Origin: Glycomyces sp040645615 | GTDB taxonomy: Bacteria; Actinomycetota; Actinomycetes; Mycobacteriales; Micromonosporaceae | NCBI RefSeq assembly: GCF_040645615.1 | Contig: NZ_JBEYYO010000001.1 | Location: 186,001 to 250,000 of the forward strand | DNA: 64,000 nucleotides | Direction of reading: 5' to 3' | Shown: positions 17,542 to 26,120 of the stretch, piece by piece | Layout: the number at the start of each line of letters is the position of its first letter | Numbering within the stretch: the first letter of the stretch is position 1 | Position numbers and translations under genes: made by a program | The notes under the pieces: model-generated | The model's database searches: none | Told to the model about the DNA's origin: nothing | The model's input: only the letters and a program-made list of their open reading frames with translations

Positions 17542-17547
17542 GAGCAG

Positions 17548-18168
17548 ATGCGACTGACCAAGTACGGCCACGCCTGCGTCCGCATCGAGACCGACCAAGG
17601 AGCCATCGTCATCGACCCGGGCGTGTTCTCCGACCCGGCCGCGCTCGACGGCGCCGACGCCGTGTTCGTCACCCACCAGCACCCCGACCACTGCAACGAC
17701 CCCGAACTGCGGCTCCTCCTCGAAGAACGCCCCGAGGCCCGCATCTACGGACCCGAAGCGATCACCGCCGTCCTCGGCGACCTCCCGTTCACGGCCGTCT
17801 CCGGCGGCGACACCGTCCCCGCCGCGGGCACCGAGGTGAAGGCCATCGGCCGCCACCACGCCGTGATCCACCCCGACCTGCCGACCATCGCCAACACCGG
17901 CTACCTCGTGGACGGCGTGTTCCACCCAGGCGACTCGCTCACCGTCCCCGACACGCCCGTGCGCACCCTGCTCCTGCCGATCGCCGCGCCGTGGCTGAAA
18001 CTCGCCGAGGCCATCGACTACGCCCGCGCCGTCGACGCCGAGACCGTCCACCCCATCCACGACGCCATCCTCAGCCCCGAAGGCATCACCATCACCGACC
18101 GCTTCCTCGGCCAGATCCTCGGCGACCGCTACCAGCGCATCGAGAACGGCCACACCGCGACCATCTGA
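17548..18168 (+). CDS. MBL-fold metallohydrolase
   Basis: A 206-residue beta-lactamase-fold hydrolase of the UlaG/YtnP-like short type. Metal ligands: VFVTHQHPDHCND (H-x-H-x-DH), a His-rich strand GRHHAVIH, and GVFHPGDSL with the bridging Asp. A further His lies in VHPIHDA. The real start is at 17548, where MRLTKYGHACVRIE, the family N-terminus, begins; the upstream open frame overlaps ykoC and is not used. The substrate is unknown. Ends in a 14-bp hairpin terminator. Confidence 0.87.
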   Translation: MRLTKYGHACVRIETDQGAIVIDPGVFSDPAALDGADAVFVTHQHPDHCNDPELRLLLEERPEARIYGPEAITAVLGDLPFTAVSGGDTVPAAGTEVKAIGRHHAVIHPDLPTIANTGYLVDGVFHPGDSLTVPDTPVRTLLLPIAAPWLKLAEAIDYARAVDAETVHPIHDAILSPEGITITDRFLGQILGDRYQRIENGHTATI

Positions 18169-18187
18169 ATCGCAAGCGCGACAACGC

Positions 18188-18219
18188 GAACGCCCCGGAC
18201 CACGCGGTCCGGGGCGTTC
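18188..18219. terminator. Bidirectional hairpin terminator
   Basis: GAACGCCCCGGACC (18188-18201) and GGTCCGGGGCGTTC (18206-18219) form a perfect 14-bp stem with a 4-nt loop. It separates the MBL gene from the convergent ABC exporter genes. Confidence 0.75.
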
Positions 18220-18273
18220 ACGCGCTCACGCAGAGCGCTCACGGGTCCTGGTTTCCAACAGCTCCCATGCGAG

Positions 18274-20109
18274 TCAGGACCGGCCCAGCGCGGCCTCGTC
18301 CTCCTCCTCGACCGCGGGAAGCGCGAACTGCGCCTCGTACAGGCGCGCGTACGCGCCCCCCGCGGTCAGCAGCTCCTCGTGCGGGCCCTGCTCGACCACC
18401 CGGCCGTGCTCCATCACCACGATCCGGTCGGCGTCGCGGATCGTGGAGAGCCGGTGGGCGATCACGAAACTCGTACGCCCCTGCCGCAGCGCCACCATGC
18501 CCTGCTGCACCAGCATCTCGGTGCGGGTGTCGACCGAACTCGTGGCCTCGTCGAGGATCAGGATCGACGGGTCGATGAGGAACGCCCGCGCGATCGTGAC
18601 CAACTGCCGCTCGCCCGCGCTCAAGCTCCCCTCCTCCGCCCCGACCACCGTGTCGTAGCCGTCAGGCAGCGTGCGGATGAAATGGTCGGCGTGCGCGGCC
18701 GAAGCCGCCGCCACGACCTCCTCCCGAGTGGCCTCCGGCCTGCCGTACGCGATGTTCTCCGCGATCGTGCCGTCGAACAGCCACGTGTCCTGGAGGACCA
18801 TCCCGATGCGCCTGCGCAGCCGCTCGCGTTCCACCGTGGACACGTCGACCCCGTCCACCGTGATCCGCCCCGCGTCAAGGTCGTAGAAGCGCATCAGCAG
18901 GTTCACCAGGGTGGTCTTGCCCGCGCCCGTGGGACCCACGATCGCCACCGTCCGGCCCGGCTCGGCCTCCAACCAAAGGTGCTCGATCAGCGGCTCGTCG
19001 GGCAGGTACCGGAACGACACGTCCTCGAACGCCACCCGGCCCTCGACCGACGCCAGCGCGCCCTCGGGCGCGACCGGCTCGGGCGACTGCTCCTCGGCGT
19101 CGAGGAACTCGAACACCCGCTCACCCGAGGCCACCGCCGACTGCACCTGCCCGAACAGGGCCGCCAGCATGTTCAACGGGTTCGAGAACTGCCCGGTGTA
19201 CTGGATGAACGCCTGGATCTGCCCGAAGGTGAGCACCGCCGCCGCGACCTGGAGCCCGCCCACGACCGCCACCATCACGTACGTGACCGAACCGAGGAAC
19301 GCCATGGCCGGGCCCAGCAGCCCCGCCACCCACTGCGCCCGCACGGAGTTTGCGTACAGCTCCTCGTTGTGCCCCTTGAACGTGGCCGCGCCCTGCGCCT
19401 GGCGCCCGAACAGCGTCACCAGCTGGTGTCCGGTGATCATCTCCTCGACGTGCCCGTTGAGCTTCCCGGTGGTGGCCCACTGCTGCTTGAACCGCGGCTG
19501 GCTGCGCTTGCCGATCAACCGGGTCGCCACCACCGTCAGCGGCATGAGCACCAGCACCACCAGCGTCAGCAGCGGCGAGATCGTGAGCATCATGATCGGC
19601 ACACCGATCAGGAACATCACCCCCTGCACCACCCGCTGGGTCACCTGGCCCACCGTCTGCGTCAGGTTGTCGATGTCGTTGGTGACCCGCGACAGCACCT
19701 CGCCCCGCGAACGGGAGTCGAAGTAGCCCAGCGGCAGCGCCGCCAACTTCCGGTCGGCCTCGGCCCGCAGGTCGTACGCCATGCTCTGCGCCAGCTTCGC
19801 GATCGTGCGCCCGTTGTGGACCGTGATCGCGAACGTCACCAGCGCCACCCCCACGGCCAGAGCGAGCATCCGCCCCAGCGCCGCGAAGTCCAGCCCGCCC
19901 GCCGAAGCACCCTCGATGACCAGGTCGGTGGCCCGGCCCAGCACCGTGGGGATCGCCAGCATCCCGAGCACCATGAGCACCCCGAAGCCGATCACCGACG
20001 CCAGCCGCACCGGCTCCTGCCGCAGCAGCCGCACGATCCGGCGCAGCGTGCCCTTGAAGTCGTTCGCCTTCGTCATGGCCGGCATGCCCGGCCCGCCGCG
20101 CAAGCTCAC
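18274..20109 (-). CDS. ABC exporter half-transporter, subunit with canonical NBD
   Basis: A 611-residue fusion of a six-helix exporter membrane domain (about 25-330) and an ATPase domain (about 360-595). NBD motifs: Walker A GPTGAGKTTL, signature LSAGERQL, Walker B ILILDEATSSVD with the catalytic Glu, and H-loop FVIAHRLST. The gene starts inside the last codons of its partner (ATGA overlap, 20106-20109), so the two form a heterodimeric type IV exporter. Substrate unknown. It is the second gene of the operon divergent from a TetR regulator, as in drug-efflux loci. Confidence 0.92.
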   Translation of the reverse strand: MSLRGGPGMPAMTKANDFKGTLRRIVRLLRQEPVRLASVIGFGVLMVLGMLAIPTVLGRATDLVIEGASAGGLDFAALGRMLALAVGVALVTFAITVHNGRTIAKLAQSMAYDLRAEADRKLAALPLGYFDSRSRGEVLSRVTNDIDNLTQTVGQVTQRVVQGVMFLIGVPIMMLTISPLLTLVVLVLMPLTVVATRLIGKRSQPRFKQQWATTGKLNGHVEEMITGHQLVTLFGRQAQGAATFKGHNEELYANSVRAQWVAGLLGPAMAFLGSVTYVMVAVVGGLQVAAAVLTFGQIQAFIQYTGQFSNPLNMLAALFGQVQSAVASGERVFEFLDAEEQSPEPVAPEGALASVEGRVAFEDVSFRYLPDEPLIEHLWLEAEPGRTVAIVGPTGAGKTTLVNLLMRFYDLDAGRITVDGVDVSTVERERLRRRIGMVLQDTWLFDGTIAENIAYGRPEATREEVVAAASAAHADHFIRTLPDGYDTVVGAEEGSLSAGERQLVTIARAFLIDPSILILDEATSSVDTRTEMLVQQGMVALRQGRTSFVIAHRLSTIRDADRIVVMEHGRVVEQGPHEELLTAGGAYARLYEAQFALPAVEEEDEAALGRS

Positions 20110-21923
20110 ATCGCCTCCTGAAGGGTGAGTTGGGAAGTCACGATCTCCTCGTACACCGGGTTGGTCGCCAGCAGCTCCTCGTGGGTGCCGGTCCCGACCA
20201 CCCTCCCGGCGTCGAGCACCACGATCCGGTCGGCGTCGCGGATGGTCGAGACCCGCTGGGCCACGATCACCTGCGCCGCGTCGGCGATCTCAGTAGCGAG
20301 CGCCGCCCGCAGCGCCGCGTCGGTGGCGGTGTCCAGCGCTGAGAACGAGTCGTCGAACAGGTAGATCTTGGGACGCGACACCAGGGTCCTGGCGATCGCG
20401 AGGCGCTGGCGCTGGCCGCCGGAGACGGTGGTGCCGCCTTGCCCGATCTCGGTGTCGAGCCCGTCTGGCATGGCGCGGACGAAGTCGGCCGCCTGGGCGA
20501 TTTCGAGTGCGCGCCACAGGGTCTCGTCACTCGCGTCGGGGTCGCCGTAGCGCAGGTTCGAGCCGACGGTGCCCGAGAACAGGTAGGCCCGCTGGGGGAC
20601 CAGTCCGATGGTGCGGGCGATGAGGGCCCGGTCCATCTCCCTCACGTCGACGCCGTCGACGCGGACGCTGCCGCCGTCGGCGTCGAACAGGCGCGGGATG
20701 AGGTGCAGCAGGGTGGTCTTGCCCGAGCCGGTGGAGCCGATGACCGCGGTGGTCTCGCCGGGCCTGGCCACGAGGTCGACGCCGCGCAGCACGGCCTCCT
20801 CGGCCCCGGGGTACCGGAAGCTCAGGTCGGCGACCTGGAGTTCGACGCGCCCGTCAGGCCCGGTGCCGACGAGTTCGGTGACCGGGTCGGCCGGGTCGGC
20901 GATGCTCGGGCGGGTGTCGAGGACTTCGCGGATGCGGCCCGCGGCGACCTTGGCTCGCGGGGCCATCATGAACACGCCCATCGACATCATGACCGCGCCG
21001 AGGATCTGTCCGGCGTAGGTGAGGAACGCGATGAGGTCACCGATCTGGAGCGTGCCGTCGGCGATGCGGCCCGCGCCGATCCACACGATCGCGATCGAGG
21101 TGAGGTTTCCGCAGACCATCGCGGTGGCCCCGAAGAACGCCTGCACGCGCCCGACCCGCAGCGAGGCGTCGGTGAGCTCGGTGTTGGCCCTGTCGAAGCG
21201 GCGCTGCTCGTGGTCGTCGCGCACGAAGGCCCGGATGACCCGGATGCCGGTGATGTGCTCGCGCATGACCTGGTTGATGCCGTCGATGCACCGCTGCATG
21301 ATGCGGCTGGCGGGGATCATGGCGCGGACGATGCCGTAGATGATCACGGCCGCGACCGGGATCGCGGCCAGGAGCACTCCCGACAGCGGCACGTCGAGGC
21401 TGAGCGCCAGCGCGAGCCCGCCGAGGGCCGCGATGGGGGCGGTCAGGAGCATCGTGAGCGCCAGGACCAGCAGGGTGACGACCTGGGTGACGTCGTTGGT
21501 GGTGCGGGTGATGAGCGAGGGCGCGCCGAAGCGTTCCATCTCGGTGCTGGAGAAGCGCTGCACCTGCGAGAACAGGTCGGCGCGGAGGTCGCGGCCGACG
21601 CCCATGGCGGCGCGGGCGCCGAAGTAGACGGCGAGCGCGGCGGCGGTGATCTGCACGAGGGTGACCCCGAGCATGAAGGCGCCGTGCCGCAGCACGTATC
21701 CGGTGTCGCCTTGGGCCACGCCCTGGTTGATGAGGTCGGCGTTGAGCGTGGGCACGTACAGCATCGCCATGGTCTGGACGGTCTGGAAGGCCACGGTCAG
21801 CCAGATGAGGCGCTTGTGGGGTCGCAGGTACTCGGTGAGGAGGCGCACGATCGATCCCTCGGGCGCGTCCTCCTCGTCCGGTTCGGCCTTGCGGGCCTGG
21901 TGAGCGGGTGGGTTTCCTGTCAT
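20106..21923 (-). CDS. ABC exporter half-transporter, subunit with degenerate NBD
   Basis: A 605-residue exporter subunit: membrane domain about 25-330, ATPase domain about 365-600. Walker A GSTGSGKTTLL and signature VSGGQRQR are normal, but Walker B reads IYLFDDSFSALD (Asp in place of the catalytic Glu) and the H-loop reads VAQRVST (Gln for His). This is the classic degenerate partner of heterodimeric exporters such as TM287/288. The start is taken at 21923 (MTGNPPAHQ); MLAD at 21935 is an alternative. Divergent from the TetR gene. Confidence 0.9.
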   Translation of the reverse strand: MTGNPPAHQARKAEPDEEDAPEGSIVRLLTEYLRPHKRLIWLTVAFQTVQTMAMLYVPTLNADLINQGVAQGDTGYVLRHGAFMLGVTLVQITAAALAVYFGARAAMGVGRDLRADLFSQVQRFSSTEMERFGAPSLITRTTNDVTQVVTLLVLALTMLLTAPIAALGGLALALSLDVPLSGVLLAAIPVAAVIIYGIVRAMIPASRIMQRCIDGINQVMREHITGIRVIRAFVRDDHEQRRFDRANTELTDASLRVGRVQAFFGATAMVCGNLTSIAIVWIGAGRIADGTLQIGDLIAFLTYAGQILGAVMMSMGVFMMAPRAKVAAGRIREVLDTRPSIADPADPVTELVGTGPDGRVELQVADLSFRYPGAEEAVLRGVDLVARPGETTAVIGSTGSGKTTLLHLIPRLFDADGGSVRVDGVDVREMDRALIARTIGLVPQRAYLFSGTVGSNLRYGDPDASDETLWRALEIAQAADFVRAMPDGLDTEIGQGGTTVSGGQRQRLAIARTLVSRPKIYLFDDSFSALDTATDAALRAALATEIADAAQVIVAQRVSTIRDADRIVVLDAGRVVGTGTHEELLATNPVYEEIVTSQLTLQEAM

Positions 21924-21946
21924 GTCGGCGAGCATAGCAGTAGAAT

Positions 21947-22001
21947 TTGACCGAGTACAAGTTTTTTCCGGACTCAGATTTAGATCTGGTACACTGAAGG
22001 T
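21947..22001. promoter_or_regulatory. TetR/ABC intergenic promoter and operator region
   Basis: An AT-rich divergent control region. CAGAT-TTAG-ATCTG (21975-21988) is an inverted repeat, and GTACA occurs twice (near 21955 and 21989). TACACT (21990-21995) lies 6 nt before the TetR GTG, a leaderless -10. TTGACC is at 21947-21952. The repeat lies next to the -10, so TetR autorepression and control of the exporter are likely. Confidence 0.45.
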
Positions 22002-22796
22002 GTGGAGCAACGAGCCGGTCTGCGTGAGCGCAAGAAGAACGCCACCTGGGGACTCCTGCGGGCCACCGCATTGGAGATGTTCAGCGAGCGCGGCTACGAG
22101 AACGTCTCGGTGGCGGAGATCGCCGCCGCGGCCGAGGTCTCGAAGGCCACCGTGTTCAACTACTTCCCGACCAAGGAAGACCTCGTCATCGGCGGCATGA
22201 AGGCCCACACCGGCGACCCCGCCGAGACCGTGCGCACCCGCCCCGTCGGCCAGACTCCCCATGCGGCCCTTCGCGACCGCTTCCTGGGCCTGCTGGAGCA
22301 CCACGCCCCCCAGACGGGTCTGAACGACAACCCGTTCTTCCTCAAGGTCCAGCGGCTCCTCCACGACAACCCGGCCCTGGTCGTGAGCTCCATGAACTAC
22401 CGCCGCCAGTCGGCGGTGCTGCTCGCGGCGGTGCTGGTCGAGGAGGGCAACGCGCCGCTGACCTCGAACCTGGTGTCCTCGCAGCTGCTGCACACCCAGC
22501 AGATCCTCATCGAGGTCAACGCCCGCAGCATGCTCGAAGGGGCCACCCCCGGCGAGTTCTACCACCGCGCCGTGACCGGCGCCAAGCACGCGTTCGGCCT
22601 CTTGGAGAACGGCATCGGCGACCTCATGCGCCGCGGCGAGAACGACGTGGCCTTCGCCGGTGAGGCGCTCGGCTTCTCCTACGAGCGGGAGGTCGCGTGC
22701 GCCCGGGAGCAGGTCGAGCAGGTCGAACGGGCCCTCGGCGACACCCGCGACGACCTCTTCGAGGGCCTCACCGACCCCGATCGCCTCAGCCGTTGA
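22002..22796 (+). CDS. TetR family transcriptional regulator
   Basis: A 264-residue repressor. Residues about 8-60 form the TetR helix-turn-helix: RATALEMFSERGYENVSVAEIAAAAEVSKATVFNYFPTKEDL. The C-terminal ligand domain, about 200 residues, is less conserved, so the inducer is unknown. The GTG start follows a leaderless -10. It is divergent from the heterodimeric ABC exporter, its probable target. Confidence 0.9.
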   Translation: MEQRAGLRERKKNATWGLLRATALEMFSERGYENVSVAEIAAAAEVSKATVFNYFPTKEDLVIGGMKAHTGDPAETVRTRPVGQTPHAALRDRFLGLLEHHAPQTGLNDNPFFLKVQRLLHDNPALVVSSMNYRRQSAVLLAAVLVEEGNAPLTSNLVSSQLLHTQQILIEVNARSMLEGATPGEFYHRAVTGAKHAFGLLENGIGDLMRRGENDVAFAGEALGFSYEREVACAREQVEQVERALGDTRDDLFEGLTDPDRLSR

Positions 22797-22830
22797 CACC
22801 TGTCCCGGGATCTTTGCGGCACAGGCTGAC

Positions 22831-22836
22831 TACACT
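22831..22836 (+). promoter_or_regulatory. Leaderless -10 box of the VOC gene
   Basis: TACACT lies 7 nt before the ATG at 22844, with no Shine-Dalgarno between. The -35 is weak. Confidence 0.45.
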
Positions 22837-22843
22837 GCCCCTC

Positions 22844-23464
22844 ATGTCCTCACTCGACCACCTCGTACTCGCCACTCCCGACCTCGCCGCCACCGTGAAC
22901 GAAGTCGCCCGCCTGACCGGGACGCGACCCGTCCCCGGCGGCGTCCACCAAGGCCTGGGCACCAGGAACTTCCTGCTCGGCCTCGGCGAAGGCGGCTACC
23001 TGGAGATCGTCGGCCCCGACCCCGAGCAGCCCGCCCCCGACCGGTGGCGGCCCTTCGGCATCGACACGCTCACCGAGGCCCGCCTCGTGACCTGGGCCGT
23101 CCGCACCGAGGACATCGACGGCGCCGTCGCCGCCTCCCGCGAGGCCGGATACGACCCGGGCGAGCCGTGGGAGATGAGCCGCCAGACCCCCGACGGCGCG
23201 ACCCTCTCGTGGCGCCTCACCCTCGACCGGGAAGGCCGCCACCGCGGCCCCGTCCCGTTCCTGATCGCCTGGGGGAGCACCCCGCACCCGTCCGCGAACC
23301 TGCCGCTGGTGCCCCTGGTGGGCCTCGAAGCGGTCCACCCGCACCCCGAGTCGGTCGAAGGCCCGATCGCGGCCTTCGGCGCGAAACTCCCGGTCAAGGC
23401 CGGCAACCGCCCGTCCCTGGCCGCCACGCTCTTCGGCGAGACCGGCCTGGTGGTCCTGCACTAA
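22844..23464 (+). CDS. VOC-family (glyoxalase-like) protein
   Basis: A 206-residue cytosolic protein of the glyoxalase-like domain type: SSLDHLVLATPDLAATV at the N-terminus with the first metal His, GTRNFLLGLGEGGYLEIVGPDP, and a C-terminal repeat beginning VPLVGLEAVHPHPESV. Relatives are metal-dependent dioxygenases, isomerases or resistance proteins. This subgroup is uncharacterised. Its stop overlaps that of the convergent dioxygenase gene by 4 nt. Confidence 0.85.
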   Translation: MSSLDHLVLATPDLAATVNEVARLTGTRPVPGGVHQGLGTRNFLLGLGEGGYLEIVGPDPEQPAPDRWRPFGIDTLTEARLVTWAVRTEDIDGAVAASREAGYDPGEPWEMSRQTPDGATLSWRLTLDREGRHRGPVPFLIAWGSTPHPSANLPLVPLVGLEAVHPHPESVEGPIAAFGAKLPVKAGNRPSLAATLFGETGLVVLH

Positions 23465-24381
23465 TCCCCGCCGGGACCGCCCGGGGGCTCGCCCTCGGGC
23501 GCGCCCGGCCCGCCGCCGGGGCCGCCGCCCTCTTCAGGGGCCATGCCGCCCCCGCCCGGCTCGGTGCCGGTGTCGACGCCGACCGCCAGCGCCACCGTGT
23601 ACCCGCTCGACGCGTCCCCGCTGACGGTGGCCAGCTGCGACTCGCCGCCGTCGTCGCTGAACACGTTGTCCGACTCCAGCGTGACCTGCGCCAGCGTCGA
23701 CACCGAGCCCTCGTAGCCGGGCTCGGCGTACGCCTGGTCGCACACGTCCTCGGGGATCGCGACCTGCGACGTGGCGATCGCGTTGGCGCTGTCGGTGATC
23801 GAGTCGGCGTCCGGGTAGACCTCGAAGTGGATGTGCGGCCACCGGCCCGAGTAGCAGGCCGGGAAGATACTCGTGAACCGCACCAGCCCGTCGGCGTCGG
23901 CGATCTGCACGCCCCGCAGGTAGTTCTCGTTCTCCAGGCCCTCGGCGTACATCGAGTACTCGCCGTCCCTGTCGCAGTGCCACACGTACACCGCCACGCC
24001 CTCGAAGCGGGCGTTCCCGTTCGCGAGGTCGTGCACGGTCAGCTCCAACGTCATCGGGATCCCCTCGGCCGTGGCCGAACCCGTGCCGAAGCTCGACCGG
24101 ATGTCGCTGCGCACGACCCCGCTCTCCTCCAGCACGTTCACCCCGTTGGACCCGTCGCCCGGATACGGCCCGGCGGTCTCCTCCGGGATCTCGGCCAGCG
24201 TGCCCGAGTCCTCCCCGGACGCGCTCTCGTCGCACGCCGCCAACCCGGCGACGGCCATCCCGGCGCCTGCGAACAGCACCCTCCGGCGGCTCAGCAGCGT
24301 CCCGACGTCGAACGCCAGTCCCTGGTCGACCAATTCCTCGTCAGGGCGATCCAACGCCCTGCCTTCATACGAGCGCACCAT
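23461..24381 (-). CDS. Exported intradiol ring-cleavage dioxygenase-like lipoprotein
   Basis: A 306-residue protein with an N-terminal twin-arginine-like signal (SRRRVLFAGAGMAVAGLAAC) whose Cys could be lipidated, then an intradiol dioxygenase beta-sandwich. The expected iron ligands are visible: Tyr in AVYVWHCDRDGEYSMY and the His pair in GRWPHIHFEVYP. A Gly/Pro/Glu-rich tail of about 40 residues follows. Secreted relatives act on aromatic catechols outside the cytosol; the substrate here is unknown. The start at 24381 has AAGGGGG 5-6 nt upstream. Confidence 0.88.
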   Translation of the reverse strand: MVRSYEGRALDRPDEELVDQGLAFDVGTLLSRRRVLFAGAGMAVAGLAACDESASGEDSGTLAEIPEETAGPYPGDGSNGVNVLEESGVVRSDIRSSFGTGSATAEGIPMTLELTVHDLANGNARFEGVAVYVWHCDRDGEYSMYAEGLENENYLRGVQIADADGLVRFTSIFPACYSGRWPHIHFEVYPDADSITDSANAIATSQVAIPEDVCDQAYAEPGYEGSVSTLAQVTLESDNVFSDDGGESQLATVSGDASSGYTVALAVGVDTGTEPGGGGMAPEEGGGPGGGPGAPEGEPPGGPGGD

Positions 24382-24467
24382 GCCCGCCCCCTTCTCTGCG
24401 AATGTCCGGCAATACTCCGGCCGAAACACCCGCGAGCCCTGGGAACGAGTTCAGAGAACCCTCGGAG

Positions 24468-25289
24468 CTAGGACTTGGAGGCCTTCAGCGAGTACATGAG
24501 CGGTGCCCGAGGCGTGCCCGGGGGCTGCTCGTAGCCCCGGTCCGTCGGCTTGAGGGACCCGAAGTGCCCGAAGAGCGTCCAGTCCCTTTCGTGGAGGAAG
24601 TCGACGCGCAGGCCGTTCGCGGCGAGCGCGGTGACGACCTGGCCGATGGGGTGGGTGCGCTGGTAGCTGAGGTTGTTGACGGTGTCCTGGGGGCCGTCGG
24701 TGTAGGTGCCCCCGTCGTCGTCGACCATCGGGTCGGTGGCGAGGTAGTCGCGCGTGAAACGCGTCCCGGTGTCCCAGTCGAGGGCGTCGCACAGCGGATG
24801 GAACTCCGCCAGGTACAGGAAGCCGCCCGGGGCCACCAGCGAGGCGACCACCTCGGCCCAGCGGTCCAGGTCGGGAAGCCAGCACAAGGCCCCCAGGCCG
24901 GTGTAGACGATGTCGAAGACCGCGCCGTCCAGCGCCTCGCGGGCGTCGTAGACGTCGGCGACCACGAACGAAGCCCGCTCGGGACCGAAGCCGATCTCCT
25001 CGGCCAGGCCGCGCGCGACCTCCACCGCCGGTTCGGAGAAGTCGAGGCCGACCACCCGCGACGCGCCGCGGCGCGCCCACGACAGCGTGTCCTGGCCCAT
25101 GTGGCACTGGAGATGCACGAGGCTCTTGCCGGTCACGTCGCCGACCTCCTCGGCCTCGAACGCGTTGACGTCGCCGCCCCCGGCCCGGAACCCGTCCTGG
25201 TCGTAGAACCGGCTCGCCGCGTGGATCGGCACCCGCTCGTCCCACATGGCCCGGTTGGCCTCTCGCCATGCCTCGCCCGCTGCGTTCAT
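24468..25289 (-). CDS. Class I SAM-dependent methyltransferase
   Basis: A 273-residue cytosolic methyltransferase. Motif I is LVHLQCHMGQDTLSWARRGASRVVGLDFSEPAV; motif post-I and II follow (FVVADVYDA; FDIVYTGLGALCWLPDL). The N-terminal WREANRAMWDERVPIH and the late block HPIGQVVTALAANGLRVDFLHE are typical of an actinobacterial group of unknown substrate. GAGAGGA lies 6 nt before the ATG. Not visibly in an operon. Confidence 0.88.
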   Translation of the reverse strand: MNAAGEAWREANRAMWDERVPIHAASRFYDQDGFRAGGGDVNAFEAEEVGDVTGKSLVHLQCHMGQDTLSWARRGASRVVGLDFSEPAVEVARGLAEEIGFGPERASFVVADVYDAREALDGAVFDIVYTGLGALCWLPDLDRWAEVVASLVAPGGFLYLAEFHPLCDALDWDTGTRFTRDYLATDPMVDDDGGTYTDGPQDTVNNLSYQRTHPIGQVVTALAANGLRVDFLHERDWTLFGHFGSLKPTDRGYEQPPGTPRAPLMYSLKASKS

Positions 25290-25346
25290 GTCCCGTCCTC
25301 TCGTCCGCGCTCCACCATCGCAGTGGCGAGGCTCACGGGCAAGGGA

Positions 25347-25991
25347 TTATTCGCGCTTGCTGCGCGCCCCGGGGAAGTCGCTCACGAAGGTCCAGCCGAG
25401 GTGCTCGTACAGCGCCCGGCCCTCGTCGGTGCCGACCAGGAGACCCCAGCTCATGCCCTGCGCGGCCGCGTTCGTGGTCAACGCCCGCATCAAGGTCGAG
25501 CCGAGGCCGCGGCGCTGGTGGGCCGGGGCGGTGACCACCTTGTCGAACACCCCGAACTCGCCCGCGCGCCCGAGCCGCGCCGACGCCGCCAGGTCGCCGT
25601 TGAAGTGGAAGGCCCTGGCGACGGTGAGGTCGCCCTCGGTCTCGACCACGAGCCGGTACCCGTCCGGGACGGCGTACGCGGTGGGCGCGAAACCGGTGGT
25701 CATGAGATGCCCGCCCTCGTCCATCGTCCACGTCGAGGGCACCGAGGCGCGCAGCAGCTCGGTGGGCCCGGCGATCATGATCTGGTGCCCCGGAGCCGCG
25801 AAGGCCGCGGCCGTCTCGGCGAGCAGCTCCGGCGTGTAGGTGTGGAAGACCCGGCGGATCTCGGCGCTCGGAGGGCCCACGGCCACCTCGTAGCCGCCTT
25901 CGACCGGGACTGGCTGGGCCGTCGCGCGCGACACGGCTCGCCCACGGCCCCAGGCCATGACGAGTTCGGGGATCGGGTACTCGGCGGACAT
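25347..25991 (-). CDS. GNAT family N-acetyltransferase
   Basis: A 214-residue protein whose C-terminal half carries the GNAT core: ARAFHFNGDLAASARLGRAGEFGVFDKVVTAPAHQRRGLGSTLM (motif A) and GMSWGLLVGTDEGRALYEHLGWTFV. The N-terminal half is family-specific. Substrate unknown. GAGGAG precedes the ATG by 4 nt. A 21-bp perfect interrupted palindrome at 26028-26048 lies in its upstream region. Confidence 0.85.
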   Translation of the reverse strand: MSAEYPIPELVMAWGRGRAVSRATAQPVPVEGGYEVAVGPPSAEIRRVFHTYTPELLAETAAAFAAPGHQIMIAGPTELLRASVPSTWTMDEGGHLMTTGFAPTAYAVPDGYRLVVETEGDLTVARAFHFNGDLAASARLGRAGEFGVFDKVVTAPAHQRRGLGSTLMRALTTNAAAQGMSWGLLVGTDEGRALYEHLGWTFVSDFPGARSKRE

Positions 25992-26027
25992 GCTGCTCCT
26001 CGGGGGCGCTCGGGTACCCCGCCATCT

Positions 26028-26048
26028 TATTGCAAATTACTTGCAATA
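26028..26048. promoter_or_regulatory. Operator-like palindrome between GNAT and tag genes
   Basis: TATTGCAA (26028-26035), ATTAC, TTGCAATA (26041-26048): a perfect 8-bp inverted repeat with a 5-nt spacer in an AT-rich patch of GC-rich DNA. It sits 37 nt before the GNAT start and 73 nt before tag. The symmetry suits a dimeric repressor. No regulator gene is adjacent. Confidence 0.5.
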
Positions 26049-26120
26049 GTGATGCCGGTTCGCGGCGGGACTGTCGGTGCCGGAGCGTACGCTCGGTCCG
26101 GTCTCGAAGTGGAGGTGGCT

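Noticed and set aside
16591..17547. N-terminal extension of the MBL-fold protein
   Set aside because: Arg/His-rich, overlaps ykoC, and the family N-terminus starts at 17548 with a -10 box before it.
24402..26120. Upstream extension of tag
   Set aside because: Runs antisense through two genes; GGAGG before GTG 26121 fixes the start.
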